Origin: Variovorax paradoxus
GTDB lineage: Bacteria > Pseudomonadota > Gammaproteobacteria > Burkholderiales > Burkholderiaceae_C
Length of the DNA stretch: 64,000 bases
Assembly: GCF_902712855.1 (NCBI RefSeq)
Contig: NZ_LR743507.1
Location: 2,466,001-2,530,000, forward strand
Reading direction: 5' to 3'
The notes under the pieces were generated by a model that did not search any database, had not been told where the DNA came from, and saw only the letters and a list, made by a program, of their open reading frames with translations. Shown here piece after piece: positions 51,226 through 60,242 of the stretch. Position numbers and translations under genes: made by a program. Positions within the stretch are counted from its first letter, which is position 1, and each line of letters starts with the position of its first letter.

Positions 51226-54200
51226 TCAGGGGCGCGGGCGGGGAACGCCGCCGGCCAGATCAAGGCGTTCTTCTTGCCGGCGGGGCTCGCCGCGATGCGC
51301 AGGAACACGCGCGCGCGTCCACCGGCCGGCATCTGCGCCGTGTCGCCGGCCGACTGGGCCGCCAGCGGAAACTCGAACTTCAGCAGCTGCGAGCGGCCGT
51401 CCGGGCGTTGCAGCGACTCGCCTTCGCGCTGGCGCTGCGCCAGCGTGAGCAGCGCCCACGGGTCGGCGAAGCGGAAGGTCACGGTCTGGCCGTCGGTCAG
51501 CAGGGCAGGCTGCTGCGCGTCGGCACGTGGTACCAGCGGCGAGTCCTTCGCGACGCGCAGCACCAGCGCCACCGGCATGCCGTACTCCCAGCGCAGCGTG
51601 CGCGGGGCGTCGCGCAGGCGCAGCACCTGGTCGCCGACCTCGAAGGACCAGTCGATGATCTTGTTGCCTTCGATTTCCGCCGTGGTGTTCGCGCGGAAGT
51701 CCACGCTCAGGTCGAAGCCCGGCGTGGCGCCCTCCTCGGTGGGGAACAGCGGCTGCAGGAAGTCGCGCGCGCGGCCGAACTGCTCGGCGAAGCGGCGCGC
51801 GGCCGCGCCCGGCATCGCCGAGGTACGTGCACCGGCGTCGGTGCGGCTTTCCTTCAGCGCGCGTGCCAGCGGATCGAAGGCCCGCGCCAGGTCGTTCACA
51901 TCGGCCGGGTCGGCCAGGTCGAAGGCGCGCGCGGTGGTGGCCGCGCCGAACGGGTGCCTGCCGGCCAGCGAGCGATTGAAGCGTGTGGAGAACTGGGTCC
52001 ACAGCTCCTGCTGGTCGCCGAACTGCAGTTCGTAGCAGCGTGCGAGCAGCGCGCTGTAGATCTGCTGGTGGCGGTCCGCGAAGTAGTCGCCGATGCGCGT
52101 CGCCGGTGCCTTGCCGGCCAGCTTGGCCGAGCAGGTCTCGCGATCGATCTCGGCGCCGGTGGTCCCCAGGAACTGCTCGAGCAGCAGCAGGCTGCTGTTC
52201 GGGTTCTTCAGCCGGTAGCGTTCGAGGTCGCGGTTGATCGCCTGCCAGCGCTGTGCGAGCACCGAGCCCGCGCCTGCGCCGTCGAGCGCCGCGATGTAGC
52301 CGTCGGCGAGCTTGCCCAGCGTTTCGACGCGATTGAACTGCTGGCCCAGGTAGGCCGCGAGCGAGCCGGTGTCCGAGACGCCGAAGGTCACCAGCATCGG
52401 ACCGCGCTCGCCGCGCCAGCCCTGGAAGTCGCGCCCGCGCATGGCGTAGAGCTCCGACTGATTGAAGGCCTCGTCCACGGCCTCCAGACGCTGCAGCGCA
52501 TCGCGCGAGATCAGCGCGCGCAGGTCTTCGGCGCGCGGGCCCGCGCCCAGTTCGTACAGCAGCGCCTGCACCTTGGCCAGCCGCTGGCGCGAGGCTTCAT
52601 AGGCCGCGGCCTGCGTGTCGGTGGCCATCAGCGTGCGCGGACCGTCGCCGGCGCCGGACGCGGCCTCGGCCACCTGGTCGACCACCAGCTGCGCGAAGTG
52701 CGCGTTCAGCGCGGCCTCGATGCCCGGGCGAACCGACGCGGGGAAGGCCGTCAGGCCATCGGTCATGTAGCGCTTGCGGACGTCGCCGACCGCCAGCGCC
52801 TGGTCGAGCCGCGGCAGGTCCCACGCGGCCATCGACCGCATGCCCGCGCCGGGCAGGTCGCGGTCGCGCGCGGCGGCCATGAAGGGCTGCGCCAGCAACG
52901 CGGAGAGCGCGTCGCGCAGCGCGATGCGCTCGGGTGCCAGCGCGAAGCGGCCTTCCTTGTCCTGCCACACCAGGCCGGGTTGCGCGCCGCCGAAGCGCAG
53001 GTTGAACTCCGCGCGGAATTTCTGGAACGCGTCCTGTGCGCGCGAACGCACGGCATCGGCCGATTCCTGCCCCAGCAGGCGGTTCTGCTCGATGCGCGCG
53101 ATCGTGCGGTCGTACGAGCCGCCCAGCGCCAGCACCGGCTGGCGCATCCAGCCGCCCTTGCCGGACGCGACCAGGTCTTCCTGGTCCTTGATCGCGCCGA
53201 TCACCTCGCGGTAGCTGGCGGTGGTGCGCGCGAAGCTGCCGGCACCGGCGAGCGACGGCGTGAGCCGGGCCAGCGCCTGTTCGGACACCAGCAGCTCGTT
53301 GTTGACGAACAGCCGTGCGTCGAGCTGCGCCGTGCCCTTGTCGAGCGCGCAGCGCAGCGCCGCCTGCACCGGCGCCAGCGGAATCGCCAGCGCGTTGCCT
53401 TCGGCGGCCTGGCGGAAGTAGCGCAGATTGCGGCTCAGGTCGGCCGGCAGCTCGGCGCCCAGCGCATAGCGCACGGCCACGCGCAGGTCTTCCGCATTGC
53501 CGGTGGACGGCTGGCGCAGCCGCTCCACGGCCTGCAGCGCGGTGTCGAGCTGTTCGGCCGAGCCGAGGTAGCGCTGCAGTGCGCCGAACTCCGGCTGGTC
53601 TTCCACCAGCAGGCCGTTCTTGCGAGGGGCGTCGCCGATGGTCCGGAAGCTCGGCGGCAGCGCGCAGTTCGCGCCGACGATGAATTCGCCTGTGGCCTCG
53701 TCCTGCTCCACGCCGCTCAGCTGGCTCACGCGGGCCATCAGCTCGCGCCGCAGGGTGCTCACTGCGATGTCGCCGAACTCGCGCTCGATGCGCTCGATCA
53801 CGCGTTCGTTGAGGTCGTCGAAAGGCTGCCACGAGCCCGGCATGAAGAACGAGTAGGTGCCGTCGGTGCGCAGCCGTTCGTTCATGGCCAGCAGCGACAG
53901 CGCCTTGTTTCGGTACCAGGCCGTCGGAATGGTCTCGCCGCGCTGCTGTGCGCGCATGCGGTAGTGGGCGTCGTTCTGGAGCTGCGAGAGCGCCGACACC
54001 AGCGTGCCGTTGTGCCGGTGCAGCTGCCATGTGGCCACCACCAGGCCGATGCCCCAGCCGCCGAGGAACAGCACCGCCGTCCAGCGCAGCGCGCGGTGCA
54101 GCACCGGGCGTGCGAGCGTTTGCGTGCGCGACGGCCGGGTGAGGCCGTACTCGAGAAAGATCTTCTTCTCGAAAAGGTCGCGCAGGAACGCAGGCTGGCG

Positions 54201-55313
54201 CATCAGCTGCGCGATGAGGTCGCCGCCGGCGGGCTCCTGCCGGCCGTAGGCGTCGCGCTGGTTGTCGACGTCGGTGAAGCGCTCGGCGAAGCGCTCCGCG
54301 TCGATGGTCGCGATGGCCTGCGCCGATTCGCCGCTGTCGCCCGTCAGGTAGATGCCGCGGAAGAAGAAGGGCTCGTGGTAGGCGCTCGGGCGCATCAGTT
54401 CGTCGACGTACAGCTGCAGCTGGCCGCGCAGCGCCTCGATGCGCGAAGGCAGCAGCAGCTGAGGGCCGGCCCCCTGGGGCGCGGTGTCGGTCGCGAACAG
54501 CTCGGCCGACACGTCGGAGACCGAGCGCACCACGGTGCCCACCGCCTCGTCGACCCAGCCCGGCTGGTAGGTGGTCGACAGGTCGTACGGCGACGACCAG
54601 CCCAGCATGCTGGCGCGCAGCGGCTCGGGCAATGCGCGCGCGAAGGCGCTGAAGCCCTCGAGCTGCTCGGCGCCCGTGACGAGCACGTACACCGCGAAGC
54701 GCATCGCGAAGCGGTTCTGCGCGAGCCACAGCCGGCGATGCGCGAGCTTGGCGCGCTTGGACAGCTCCAGCCGTCCGTCGGTGCTGTCGTCCAGCAGCAG
54801 CGCTGCCGGAATGGTGATCACCACCGAGTCGAACGGGCGCTGCGGGCGGTAGGCCCGGCACATGCCGAGGAACTCGTCCCACGGCTTCTCGGAAGCGTCG
54901 TCGTCGTCGGGCGAGCCGAGGTAGGCGCCCTGGATGTCGATGACCACCCCGCGGTCGAAGAAGTGCCACGAGATGCCCTGCGTGGCCGCGGCCGAGGCCG
55001 ACTCGGTGCTCAGCGCGCTGGCCACGCCCGACTGCTCGATCGGCAGCTGGCGGTGGTCGTCGCCCTCGTTGAGCAGCATGATCCACGGGATGCCGTAGCG
55101 GTCGGCGCGCGAGGCGATGTTGCCCTCGATCAGCTCGACCGCCTGGCGGAACGAGCTGCGCAGCGAGTCGAAGCGGATGCGCGCGACCTTCGGGTCGCTC
55201 GACGGCTTGGCGTGCGAACGGCGCGCGGCGAAGTACAGCACCATGCCGAGCACGAGCAGCACCACCAGCGTGAGCACCGCGATGGAGATCAGGAAGAGCT
55301 GGTCCGTCAGCAT
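51210..55313 (-). CDS. tssM: Type VI secretion system membrane subunit TssM (IcmF), Walker A-less
   Basis: 1367 residues from ATG 55313. There is one N-terminal helix (about 5-29) and one more near residue 405-425, fewer than the usual three. The cytoplasmic region aligns with the IcmF GTPase fold (IPW at 75-77 and SG at 95-96), but where the P-loop GxxGxGKT should be it reads NEGDDHRQ (82-89), and the DTAGRY motif reads DIQGAY. Nucleotide binding is therefore unlikely. The large periplasmic part follows. TssM spans the envelope with TssL and TssJ. An in-frame ATG 30 bases upstream (55343) is possible but would add a non-hydrophobic leader. Confidence 0.9.
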   Translation of the reverse strand: MLTDQLFLISIAVLTLVVLLVLGMVLYFAARRSHAKPSSDPKVARIRFDSLRSSFRQAVELIEGNIASRADRYGIPWIMLLNEGDDHRQLPIEQSGVASALSTESASAAATQGISWHFFDRGVVIDIQGAYLGSPDDDDASEKPWDEFLGMCRAYRPQRPFDSVVITIPAALLLDDSTDGRLELSKRAKLAHRRLWLAQNRFAMRFAVYVLVTGAEQLEGFSAFARALPEPLRASMLGWSSPYDLSTTYQPGWVDEAVGTVVRSVSDVSAELFATDTAPQGAGPQLLLPSRIEALRGQLQLYVDELMRPSAYHEPFFFRGIYLTGDSGESAQAIATIDAERFAERFTDVDNQRDAYGRQEPAGGDLIAQLMRQPAFLRDLFEKKIFLEYGLTRPSRTQTLARPVLHRALRWTAVLFLGGWGIGLVVATWQLHRHNGTLVSALSQLQNDAHYRMRAQQRGETIPTAWYRNKALSLLAMNERLRTDGTYSFFMPGSWQPFDDLNERVIERIEREFGDIAVSTLRRELMARVSQLSGVEQDEATGEFIVGANCALPPSFRTIGDAPRKNGLLVEDQPEFGALQRYLGSAEQLDTALQAVERLRQPSTGNAEDLRVAVRYALGAELPADLSRNLRYFRQAAEGNALAIPLAPVQAALRCALDKGTAQLDARLFVNNELLVSEQALARLTPSLAGAGSFARTTASYREVIGAIKDQEDLVASGKGGWMRQPVLALGGSYDRTIARIEQNRLLGQESADAVRSRAQDAFQKFRAEFNLRFGGAQPGLVWQDKEGRFALAPERIALRDALSALLAQPFMAAARDRDLPGAGMRSMAAWDLPRLDQALAVGDVRKRYMTDGLTAFPASVRPGIEAALNAHFAQLVVDQVAEAASGAGDGPRTLMATDTQAAAYEASRQRLAKVQALLYELGAGPRAEDLRALISRDALQRLEAVDEAFNQSELYAMRGRDFQGWRGERGPMLVTFGVSDTGSLAAYLGQQFNRVETLGKLADGYIAALDGAGAGSVLAQRWQAINRDLERYRLKNPNSSLLLLEQFLGTTGAEIDRETCSAKLAGKAPATRIGDYFADRHQQIYSALLARCYELQFGDQQELWTQFSTRFNRSLAGRHPFGAATTARAFDLADPADVNDLARAFDPLARALKESRTDAGARTSAMPGAAARRFAEQFGRARDFLQPLFPTEEGATPGFDLSVDFRANTTAEIEGNKIIDWSFEVGDQVLRLRDAPRTLRWEYGMPVALVLRVAKDSPLVPRADAQQPALLTDGQTVTFRFADPWALLTLAQRQREGESLQRPDGRSQLLKFEFPLAAQSAGDTAQMPAGGRARVFLRIAASPAGKKNALIWPAAFPARAPEWSTP

Positions 55314-55350
55314 GGCGTGCTCCCGGTGGAGTGCGCGAGGCAAAGGTCGT

Positions 55351-56112
55351 TCATCGCGTGTAGCCTCCCGACGCCTCGATCGCGCCCGGCTGCAGCACCT
55401 GCCGCACCGGCCACGACTGCCACAGCCACAGCAGCTCCGACACCGCGAGCAGCGAGGCGGTGGCCAGCAGGAACAGCACCGTCCAGCGGCTCAGCGTCGG
55501 CAGCTTGCGCGGCGCGATGTGCGACAGCGTGCTCGCATACGCCCGTTCCGACACCACGCGGTCGCGGCCCGAGAAGTCGGCCTGGCGCTGGTAGACGAAC
55601 TGGAACAGCTCCTCGCGGTAGCCGAGCAGGCGAGCCTCCTCGCCGCTGCCGCGGTACTTGCCCTGGAATCCCAGCGCCAGCGCGAACAGGTACAGCCGCG
55701 CGATGTCGCGGCGCGACGGCTCGCGGCCCGACAGCAGCTCCTCGATGCGGCGGAACACGAGGTCGCCCGCGATGTTGCTTCGGAACAGCGAGGACTCGAG
55801 CAGGTGCGCGGTCCAGCGCTCGCGCCCGACCCACGGCGTGTGCAGCAGGATCTCGTCGGCCAGCGCGGCCTTCAGGTAGCGCGCGTCGGCCACGTTCTCG
55901 AGTTCGAAGCGCGTGCTCTCGCGGCGCGACTCGAGCGACTGCAGCTCGAGCAGGTTCTCCAGATGGCGGGCCAGTGCCTGCGCCACCATGTCGGGGTCGG
56001 TCTCGCGCGATTCGGCGGTGCGGTCGCGCGCTTTCACGATCTCGTCGTAGAAAGCGCGGAACTGCTTGGTGATGTGGTCGTCGACCGCAAGGTCGGGAAG
56101 GTTGCGTGCCAT
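55351..56112 (-). CDS. tssL: Type VI secretion system protein TssL (DotU/IcmH)
   Basis: 253 residues of the DotU family: a cytoplasmic helical domain (about 10-205; the SLFRSNIAGDLVFRRIEELL stretch is typical) and one C-terminal membrane helix (about 214-234). There is no OmpA-like peptidoglycan-binding extension. It joins TssM and TssJ in the membrane complex. The next gene, tssM, starts 37 bases after its stop (55313). Confidence 0.9.
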   Translation of the reverse strand: MARNLPDLAVDDHITKQFRAFYDEIVKARDRTAESRETDPDMVAQALARHLENLLELQSLESRRESTRFELENVADARYLKAALADEILLHTPWVGRERWTAHLLESSLFRSNIAGDLVFRRIEELLSGREPSRRDIARLYLFALALGFQGKYRGSGEEARLLGYREELFQFVYQRQADFSGRDRVVSERAYASTLSHIAPRKLPTLSRWTVLFLLATASLLAVSELLWLWQSWPVRQVLQPGAIEASGGYTR

Positions 56113-56151
56113 GTGGGAAATCTCTGTGCGTGCCTCGTGCCGTTCGCGCCG

Positions 56152-57492
56152 TCAGTCCTTGACGAAGAGCACGATCTCCTGCGGAGGCTGTGCGGTGGCG
56201 CCTTCGTTGGCGTTGGCGATCACCAGCAGCTCGCCCGGCACGGTCAGCGCGGTATTCGTCTGGATGGCGAAGAGCAGGTACCCCGAACCCGGGCGCAGGC
56301 CGAGCTCGTCCGCCGATTCGATGGGCCGGCGCACCGCGCCCAGTACGCGGCGCTCGCGCAGCGACGGGTAGGCCGACTGCGAGCCGACGATGGCACTGTC
56401 CATCCAGGCCAGCAGGTCCCGGTCGGACTGGCCGCGCAGGCCGATCACGATGCGCGCGCCGTCCAGCCACTGCGGCTGCAGCGTGGTCTCGAAGGCGCCA
56501 TGGCGGAACTCGAACTTGTGCTCGCGGTACTCCTGGCTCACCTCGGACACCGCATCGCGCAGCGCCAGCAGCAGCGGCTGGAACACGCGCGAGGGGTTCG
56601 CGTGGTCGTAGTCCATCGGCACCGGCGGCAGGCCGCCGGGGCGCAGCAGGCTCAGGGAGGCCAGCAGCGCGCACAGCGACCAGTACATCGGCAGCGGATG
56701 CAGGTGCGGCGTGCGCAGCACGGCCTCGGCGTGCGGCAGGCCCGACAGCAGGCTGCGAAGGCGGTCCTTCAGCTCGAGGTGCGCGAGGCGGTCGTCCACG
56801 CGCGAGGAAGGCACGGCCGTCTGCTTCGCGACGAAGGCGGCCTTGCCGCGCAGCTGGCCGAGCAGGCCGGCGGCGGCGGTCCACAACGGGTTGTCGTGCG
56901 CCACCTCGAGCAGCGGCGGCTGGGCGTCGCCGAGCTTCACCACTTCGTTGTCCTTGAACACCTGGCCCAGGCGCAGGTGCACGTGCGTGCCGGGCGGCAC
57001 CGCACCGGCGCTCAGCGCCAGGCGCGGCAGCATGCGCGGGATGCTGGCTGGTTCGGCGTCGGACACCATGTCCTCCACCGGCGCGGCCGCCACCGAGCGG
57101 AAGCGCACCGTGGCCGAGCGATGGCGGTTCGCGCCGGTGACCGGCAGCGTCAGGTAGATGTCGAGCGGCCCGTTGGCCAGCTGTTCGGCATGCGGCGCGA
57201 GCGACAGCTCGAGCGTGCCGTGCGTGGGCTCGCCCGCCGCGTACTGCACGGCGGTGCCGTCGGGCAGGATGGCCTCGAGCGCCAGCACGCGCAGCAGGCC
57301 GGCCGGCAGCAGGCCCTGGTCGAACACCAGCCGGCGCACGCCCCAGCTGAAGGGCGCGGCGGCCAGCGTCTGCCAGGCGACGAGCGAATCCATGCGCGAG
57401 GAGAACTGCTGGAAGTGCTGCGGCGACAGCAGCATGCCTTCGTGCCACTCGACGCGGTCGGTGATGGGGGCGGCGCGGTGCACGTCAGACAT
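56152..57492 (-). CDS. tssK: Type VI secretion system baseplate subunit TssK
   Basis: 446 residues. The opening VEWHEGMLLSPQHFQQFS is the TssK/ImpJ signature, and the C-terminal domain begins with LFAIQTN. TssK links the baseplate to the TssLM membrane complex. GGGAG precedes the ATG. It lies 59 bases after tssJ and 39 bases before tssL. Confidence 0.93.
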   Translation of the reverse strand: MSDVHRAAPITDRVEWHEGMLLSPQHFQQFSSRMDSLVAWQTLAAAPFSWGVRRLVFDQGLLPAGLLRVLALEAILPDGTAVQYAAGEPTHGTLELSLAPHAEQLANGPLDIYLTLPVTGANRHRSATVRFRSVAAAPVEDMVSDAEPASIPRMLPRLALSAGAVPPGTHVHLRLGQVFKDNEVVKLGDAQPPLLEVAHDNPLWTAAAGLLGQLRGKAAFVAKQTAVPSSRVDDRLAHLELKDRLRSLLSGLPHAEAVLRTPHLHPLPMYWSLCALLASLSLLRPGGLPPVPMDYDHANPSRVFQPLLLALRDAVSEVSQEYREHKFEFRHGAFETTLQPQWLDGARIVIGLRGQSDRDLLAWMDSAIVGSQSAYPSLRERRVLGAVRRPIESADELGLRPGSGYLLFAIQTNTALTVPGELLVIANANEGATAQPPQEIVLFVKD

Positions 57493-57551
57493 GGCGGGCT
57501 CCCGTGCGGGCGGGGTGGAGGGCGGTGTTCACTGGTGGCGGTCCGGGTTGT

Positions 57552-58025
57552 TCAACGCGTGGTCGACACGTCGAAGCTTTGAATGTCGAAGCGGGCGACG
57601 ACGGCGCCCTTGAGGTCTTCCACCCGCGCGCGGTTCGCGCCGGGCGTGTTGTAGTTCGCGAAGACGAGCACGGCGGCCACGCGCGGCGAGCCGAAGGTGC
57701 TGGCGGGTACGCGGATCGTCTGGCCCGGCACCAGCTCCCAGGAGTGGTACGCGAGGCTTTGCGGAAAGGTCTTCTGCAGGTCGGCGCGTGCGCCGAACCA
57801 CTTGGAGGCGGGCAGCTCGGCCAGGCGCGCGAGCATCGCGTCGTCGAGGACCATCACGACGTCCACCGCGACCGGGCTGTTCTGGTTGGCGTTGGGCGCG
57901 GCAGAGAGCGTGAATTCGCTCCAGTCCACGCGCGTGCCCTTGGGCATCAGGCTGCCGCATGCGGCCAGCTGCAGCACGAGCAGCACGGCTGCGAGCCAGC
58001 CGAGGGAGGTCTTTGTCCGTTTCAT
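57552..58025 (-). CDS. tssJ: Type VI secretion system outer-membrane lipoprotein TssJ
   Basis: 157 residues with lipobox LAAC and lipidated Cys23. The mature part has the transthyretin-like TssJ pattern (SPVAVDVVMVLDDAMLARL, about 50-68; VPASTFGSPRVAAVLVFANY). It anchors the TssM periplasmic end to the outer membrane. Its ATG overlaps the stop of the first symporter gene as ATGA, which couples it to the transport genes upstream. Confidence 0.9.
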   Translation of the reverse strand: MKRTKTSLGWLAAVLLVLQLAACGSLMPKGTRVDWSEFTLSAAPNANQNSPVAVDVVMVLDDAMLARLAELPASKWFGARADLQKTFPQSLAYHSWELVPGQTIRVPASTFGSPRVAAVLVFANYNTPGANRARVEDLKGAVVARFDIQSFDVSTTR

Positions 58026-59488
58026 CGAGAAATTCCGGTGTTCGCCGCGCCGGAGACGGCGTAGGCCGCGGCGGGCTGGGCTTGCCGTGCACCCACGGCA
58101 ACGCCCATCAGGAGGATCAGCAGGGATGCCAGCACGCCGCAGCCGGCCAGCAGCGCGATGTGCCCGCGCGTGAGCACGAAGCGGATCGGCCGCGGCGGCG
58201 CCGCGTCGGCATGGGGCGCGGCCACGCGCTCCGACGGCAGTCCGGCCGAGACGATGGAGATCAGCGCGCAGCTCGCCAGCAGCGTCAGAAGGTTGCGCGG
58301 GCCTTCGCAGATCAGGTCGATCGCCAGGAACAGCGCCAGCGCGGCCTCGATGGGCAGCTGCAGCATCGACAGCACGATGCCCGCGTAGCCGACATTGGTC
58401 AGGCTGTTGTTGCCGGCCGAGGCGAAGGCCGCGATGGTCGCGCCGGTGCCGATCACGCCGATGTCGGCCGGGCTCAGCGTGCGGTCGTAGAGGTTGGCCA
58501 CGAACAGCGCGAGCAGCACGTAGTAGAGCGCCGAGCCCGCGCGCAGGAACACCGAGGCCGTGGGCACCACCAGCTCGACGATGCCGCGGCTGAAGCCCAG
58601 GCGCGCGCTCATCGCCTCGATGGTGTGCGGGATGCTGGCCGTGGTGCTCGAAGACACCAGGCTCACCAGCATCGGCGTCTTCAGGTGCTGCAGCACTTCG
58701 GCCAGCGGCTGGTTGCCGCGCTGGTGGATCACCGCAATCGCCGCCGCGCCCAGCAGCGCCACCAGCACGATGAAGTGCAGCAGGAAGCCGCTCATGGCGC
58801 GGATGGTCACCGCATCGGTTTGCGAGAGTACGTGCGCGGACATGCCGAAGGCCACCACCGGCAGCAGGATGTTGGCGCGCGCGATGATGAGTTCGAGCGT
58901 GCGGTAGATGCCCTCGAACATGTGGTTGAGCGCGTTGTGCTGCGTGCGCGCCAGCGCGGCGAAGGCCAGGCCGAACAGCAGCGCGCACGACAGGATGCCG
59001 AGCGAGCGGCCCTCCACCAGCACGCGGAAGAAGTTGTCGGGCAGCAGCGTCGCGCGCGGCTGCTCCACCGGCGTGGCCTGCATGCCGCCGTCGTGCAGGC
59101 GCATCTCGATGTCGCCGCCGTCGCCGGCCTTCTGCACCAGTTCGCCGAGGTGCGCGCGCGATTCGGCGTCGAGCTGCGAGCCCGGCGCCTTCACCCAGCC
59201 CAGTGCCAGGCCGGCGCCTGCGCAGCTCACCACCAGCAGCAGCGCGAGGCCCGCGATCATCGCGATGCGGCGCCCCGGAAAGGGCAGTCCCATGGTCTGG
59301 CGCAGGCCGAAGAAGGTGGCGACCACCAGCAGCGGGATGGCCGCCATGCTCACGATCGACAGGTACACCTGCGCCGCGATGTACGCCACGTCGCCCACCG
59401 CGGGCGCGTACACGCCCGCGACGGCGCCTGCCGCCATGCACAGCAGCAGGGCGACGAGGCTGTGGGACGTGCGCGTCAGGAAATCCAT
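58022..59488 (-). CDS. Divergent dicarboxylate/amino acid:cation symporter (DAACS) in the T6SS locus
   Basis: 488 residues, polytopic. DAACS-like features are the HP1 serine-rich tip (VSSSTTASIPHTIEAM) and the repeat of helices after it. The usual NMDGT/NLDGT motif is replaced by FLRAG (in ASVFLRAGSALYY), and the DxxRTxxN motif of the last helix is eroded (IDLICEGPRNLLTLL). A hydrophilic insert (about residues 100-135) and an additional C-terminal helix are also unusual. It overlaps the racemase by 13 bases and tssJ by 4. The substrate is unknown. Confidence 0.8.
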   Translation of the reverse strand: MDFLTRTSHSLVALLLCMAAGAVAGVYAPAVGDVAYIAAQVYLSIVSMAAIPLLVVATFFGLRQTMGLPFPGRRIAMIAGLALLLVVSCAGAGLALGWVKAPGSQLDAESRAHLGELVQKAGDGGDIEMRLHDGGMQATPVEQPRATLLPDNFFRVLVEGRSLGILSCALLFGLAFAALARTQHNALNHMFEGIYRTLELIIARANILLPVVAFGMSAHVLSQTDAVTIRAMSGFLLHFIVLVALLGAAAIAVIHQRGNQPLAEVLQHLKTPMLVSLVSSSTTASIPHTIEAMSARLGFSRGIVELVVPTASVFLRAGSALYYVLLALFVANLYDRTLSPADIGVIGTGATIAAFASAGNNSLTNVGYAGIVLSMLQLPIEAALALFLAIDLICEGPRNLLTLLASCALISIVSAGLPSERVAAPHADAAPPRPIRFVLTRGHIALLAGCGVLASLLILLMGVAVGARQAQPAAAYAVSGAANTGISR

Positions 59489-60228
59489 GTCGGCTTGTTC
59501 CAGCCTTTGTCGAGCGCGAATGCGACCGTGGCGCGTGCCAGTTCGAGCGAGCTGTCGACCAGCGACATGGCGCCGTGCTCCGCCGCGATCGCGGCCTGCG
59601 CCGCCTGCGCTGCGATCGGCAGCTCGGTGCAGCCCATGATGACCGCGGTGGCGCCCGTGGCGGCCAGCGCCTGCAGCGCGCGCTCGAAGGCGGCCGCGCC
59701 GGCCGGCACGTCGCCGCCTTTCACGGCGCGGATGCAGGCGTCCACGTGGTCCTGGCCGGTGGCCGCGTCGGGCACGAGGAAGTCGATGCCGTGCTCGCGC
59801 AGCGACTGCTGGTAGAAGCCCGAGGCCAGCGCGCCGCGCGTGGCCAGGATCGCCACGCGCACGGGCCGTGCGGCCGTGGCGCGCGGTGCCGAGGCAATGG
59901 CCGAGACGCACGACTGCGCGATGTGGATCACCGGCGCGCGGCTGCGCGCGGCCATCTGCGCATACCAGTGGTGCGACGAGTTGCAGGGGATCGCGACCAC
60001 GCCCACGCCGATGTCGTTCAGCACGTCGATGCCCGCCAGGAGTGCCGGCAACGGGTCGGGGCCGCTGCCCAGGATCGCGCTGGAACGGTCGGGCACGTGC
60101 GGCAGGTTCGCCACGATCACCGGCAGGTGCTCCTGGTCGCGGGTGGCGGGCGTGAGCCGGATGATCTTGTCCATGAAGTCCACCGTGGCCGATGGACCCA
60201 TGCCGCCGAGTACGCCGATGCGTGACAT
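59476..60228 (-). CDS. Aspartate/glutamate racemase-family protein
   Basis: 250 residues. GVLGGMGPSATVDFMDKI opens the fold, and the two catalytic cysteines are present: Cys82 in AIPCNSSHHWY and Cys200 in MGCTELP. There is no signal peptide, so it should act in the cytoplasm on Asp, Glu or a related amino acid. It lies between the two symporters (14 bases and a 13-base overlap) within the T6SS run. In Acinetobacter a T6SS-linked racemase edits peptidoglycan for protection; a similar role here is inference. Confidence 0.88.
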   Translation of the reverse strand: MSRIGVLGGMGPSATVDFMDKIIRLTPATRDQEHLPVIVANLPHVPDRSSAILGSGPDPLPALLAGIDVLNDIGVGVVAIPCNSSHHWYAQMAARSRAPVIHIAQSCVSAIASAPRATAARPVRVAILATRGALASGFYQQSLREHGIDFLVPDAATGQDHVDACIRAVKGGDVPAGAAAFERALQALAATGATAVIMGCTELPIAAQAAQAAIAAEHGAMSLVDSSLELARATVAFALDKGWNKPTWIS

Positions 60229-60242
60229 GACGCCGACGTTCC

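Noticed and set aside
51063..56072. A plus-strand open frame of about 1,670 codons antisense to tssM and tssL.
   Set aside because: Arg/Ala/Gln-rich shadow with no domain; the minus strand codes for clear T6SS proteins.
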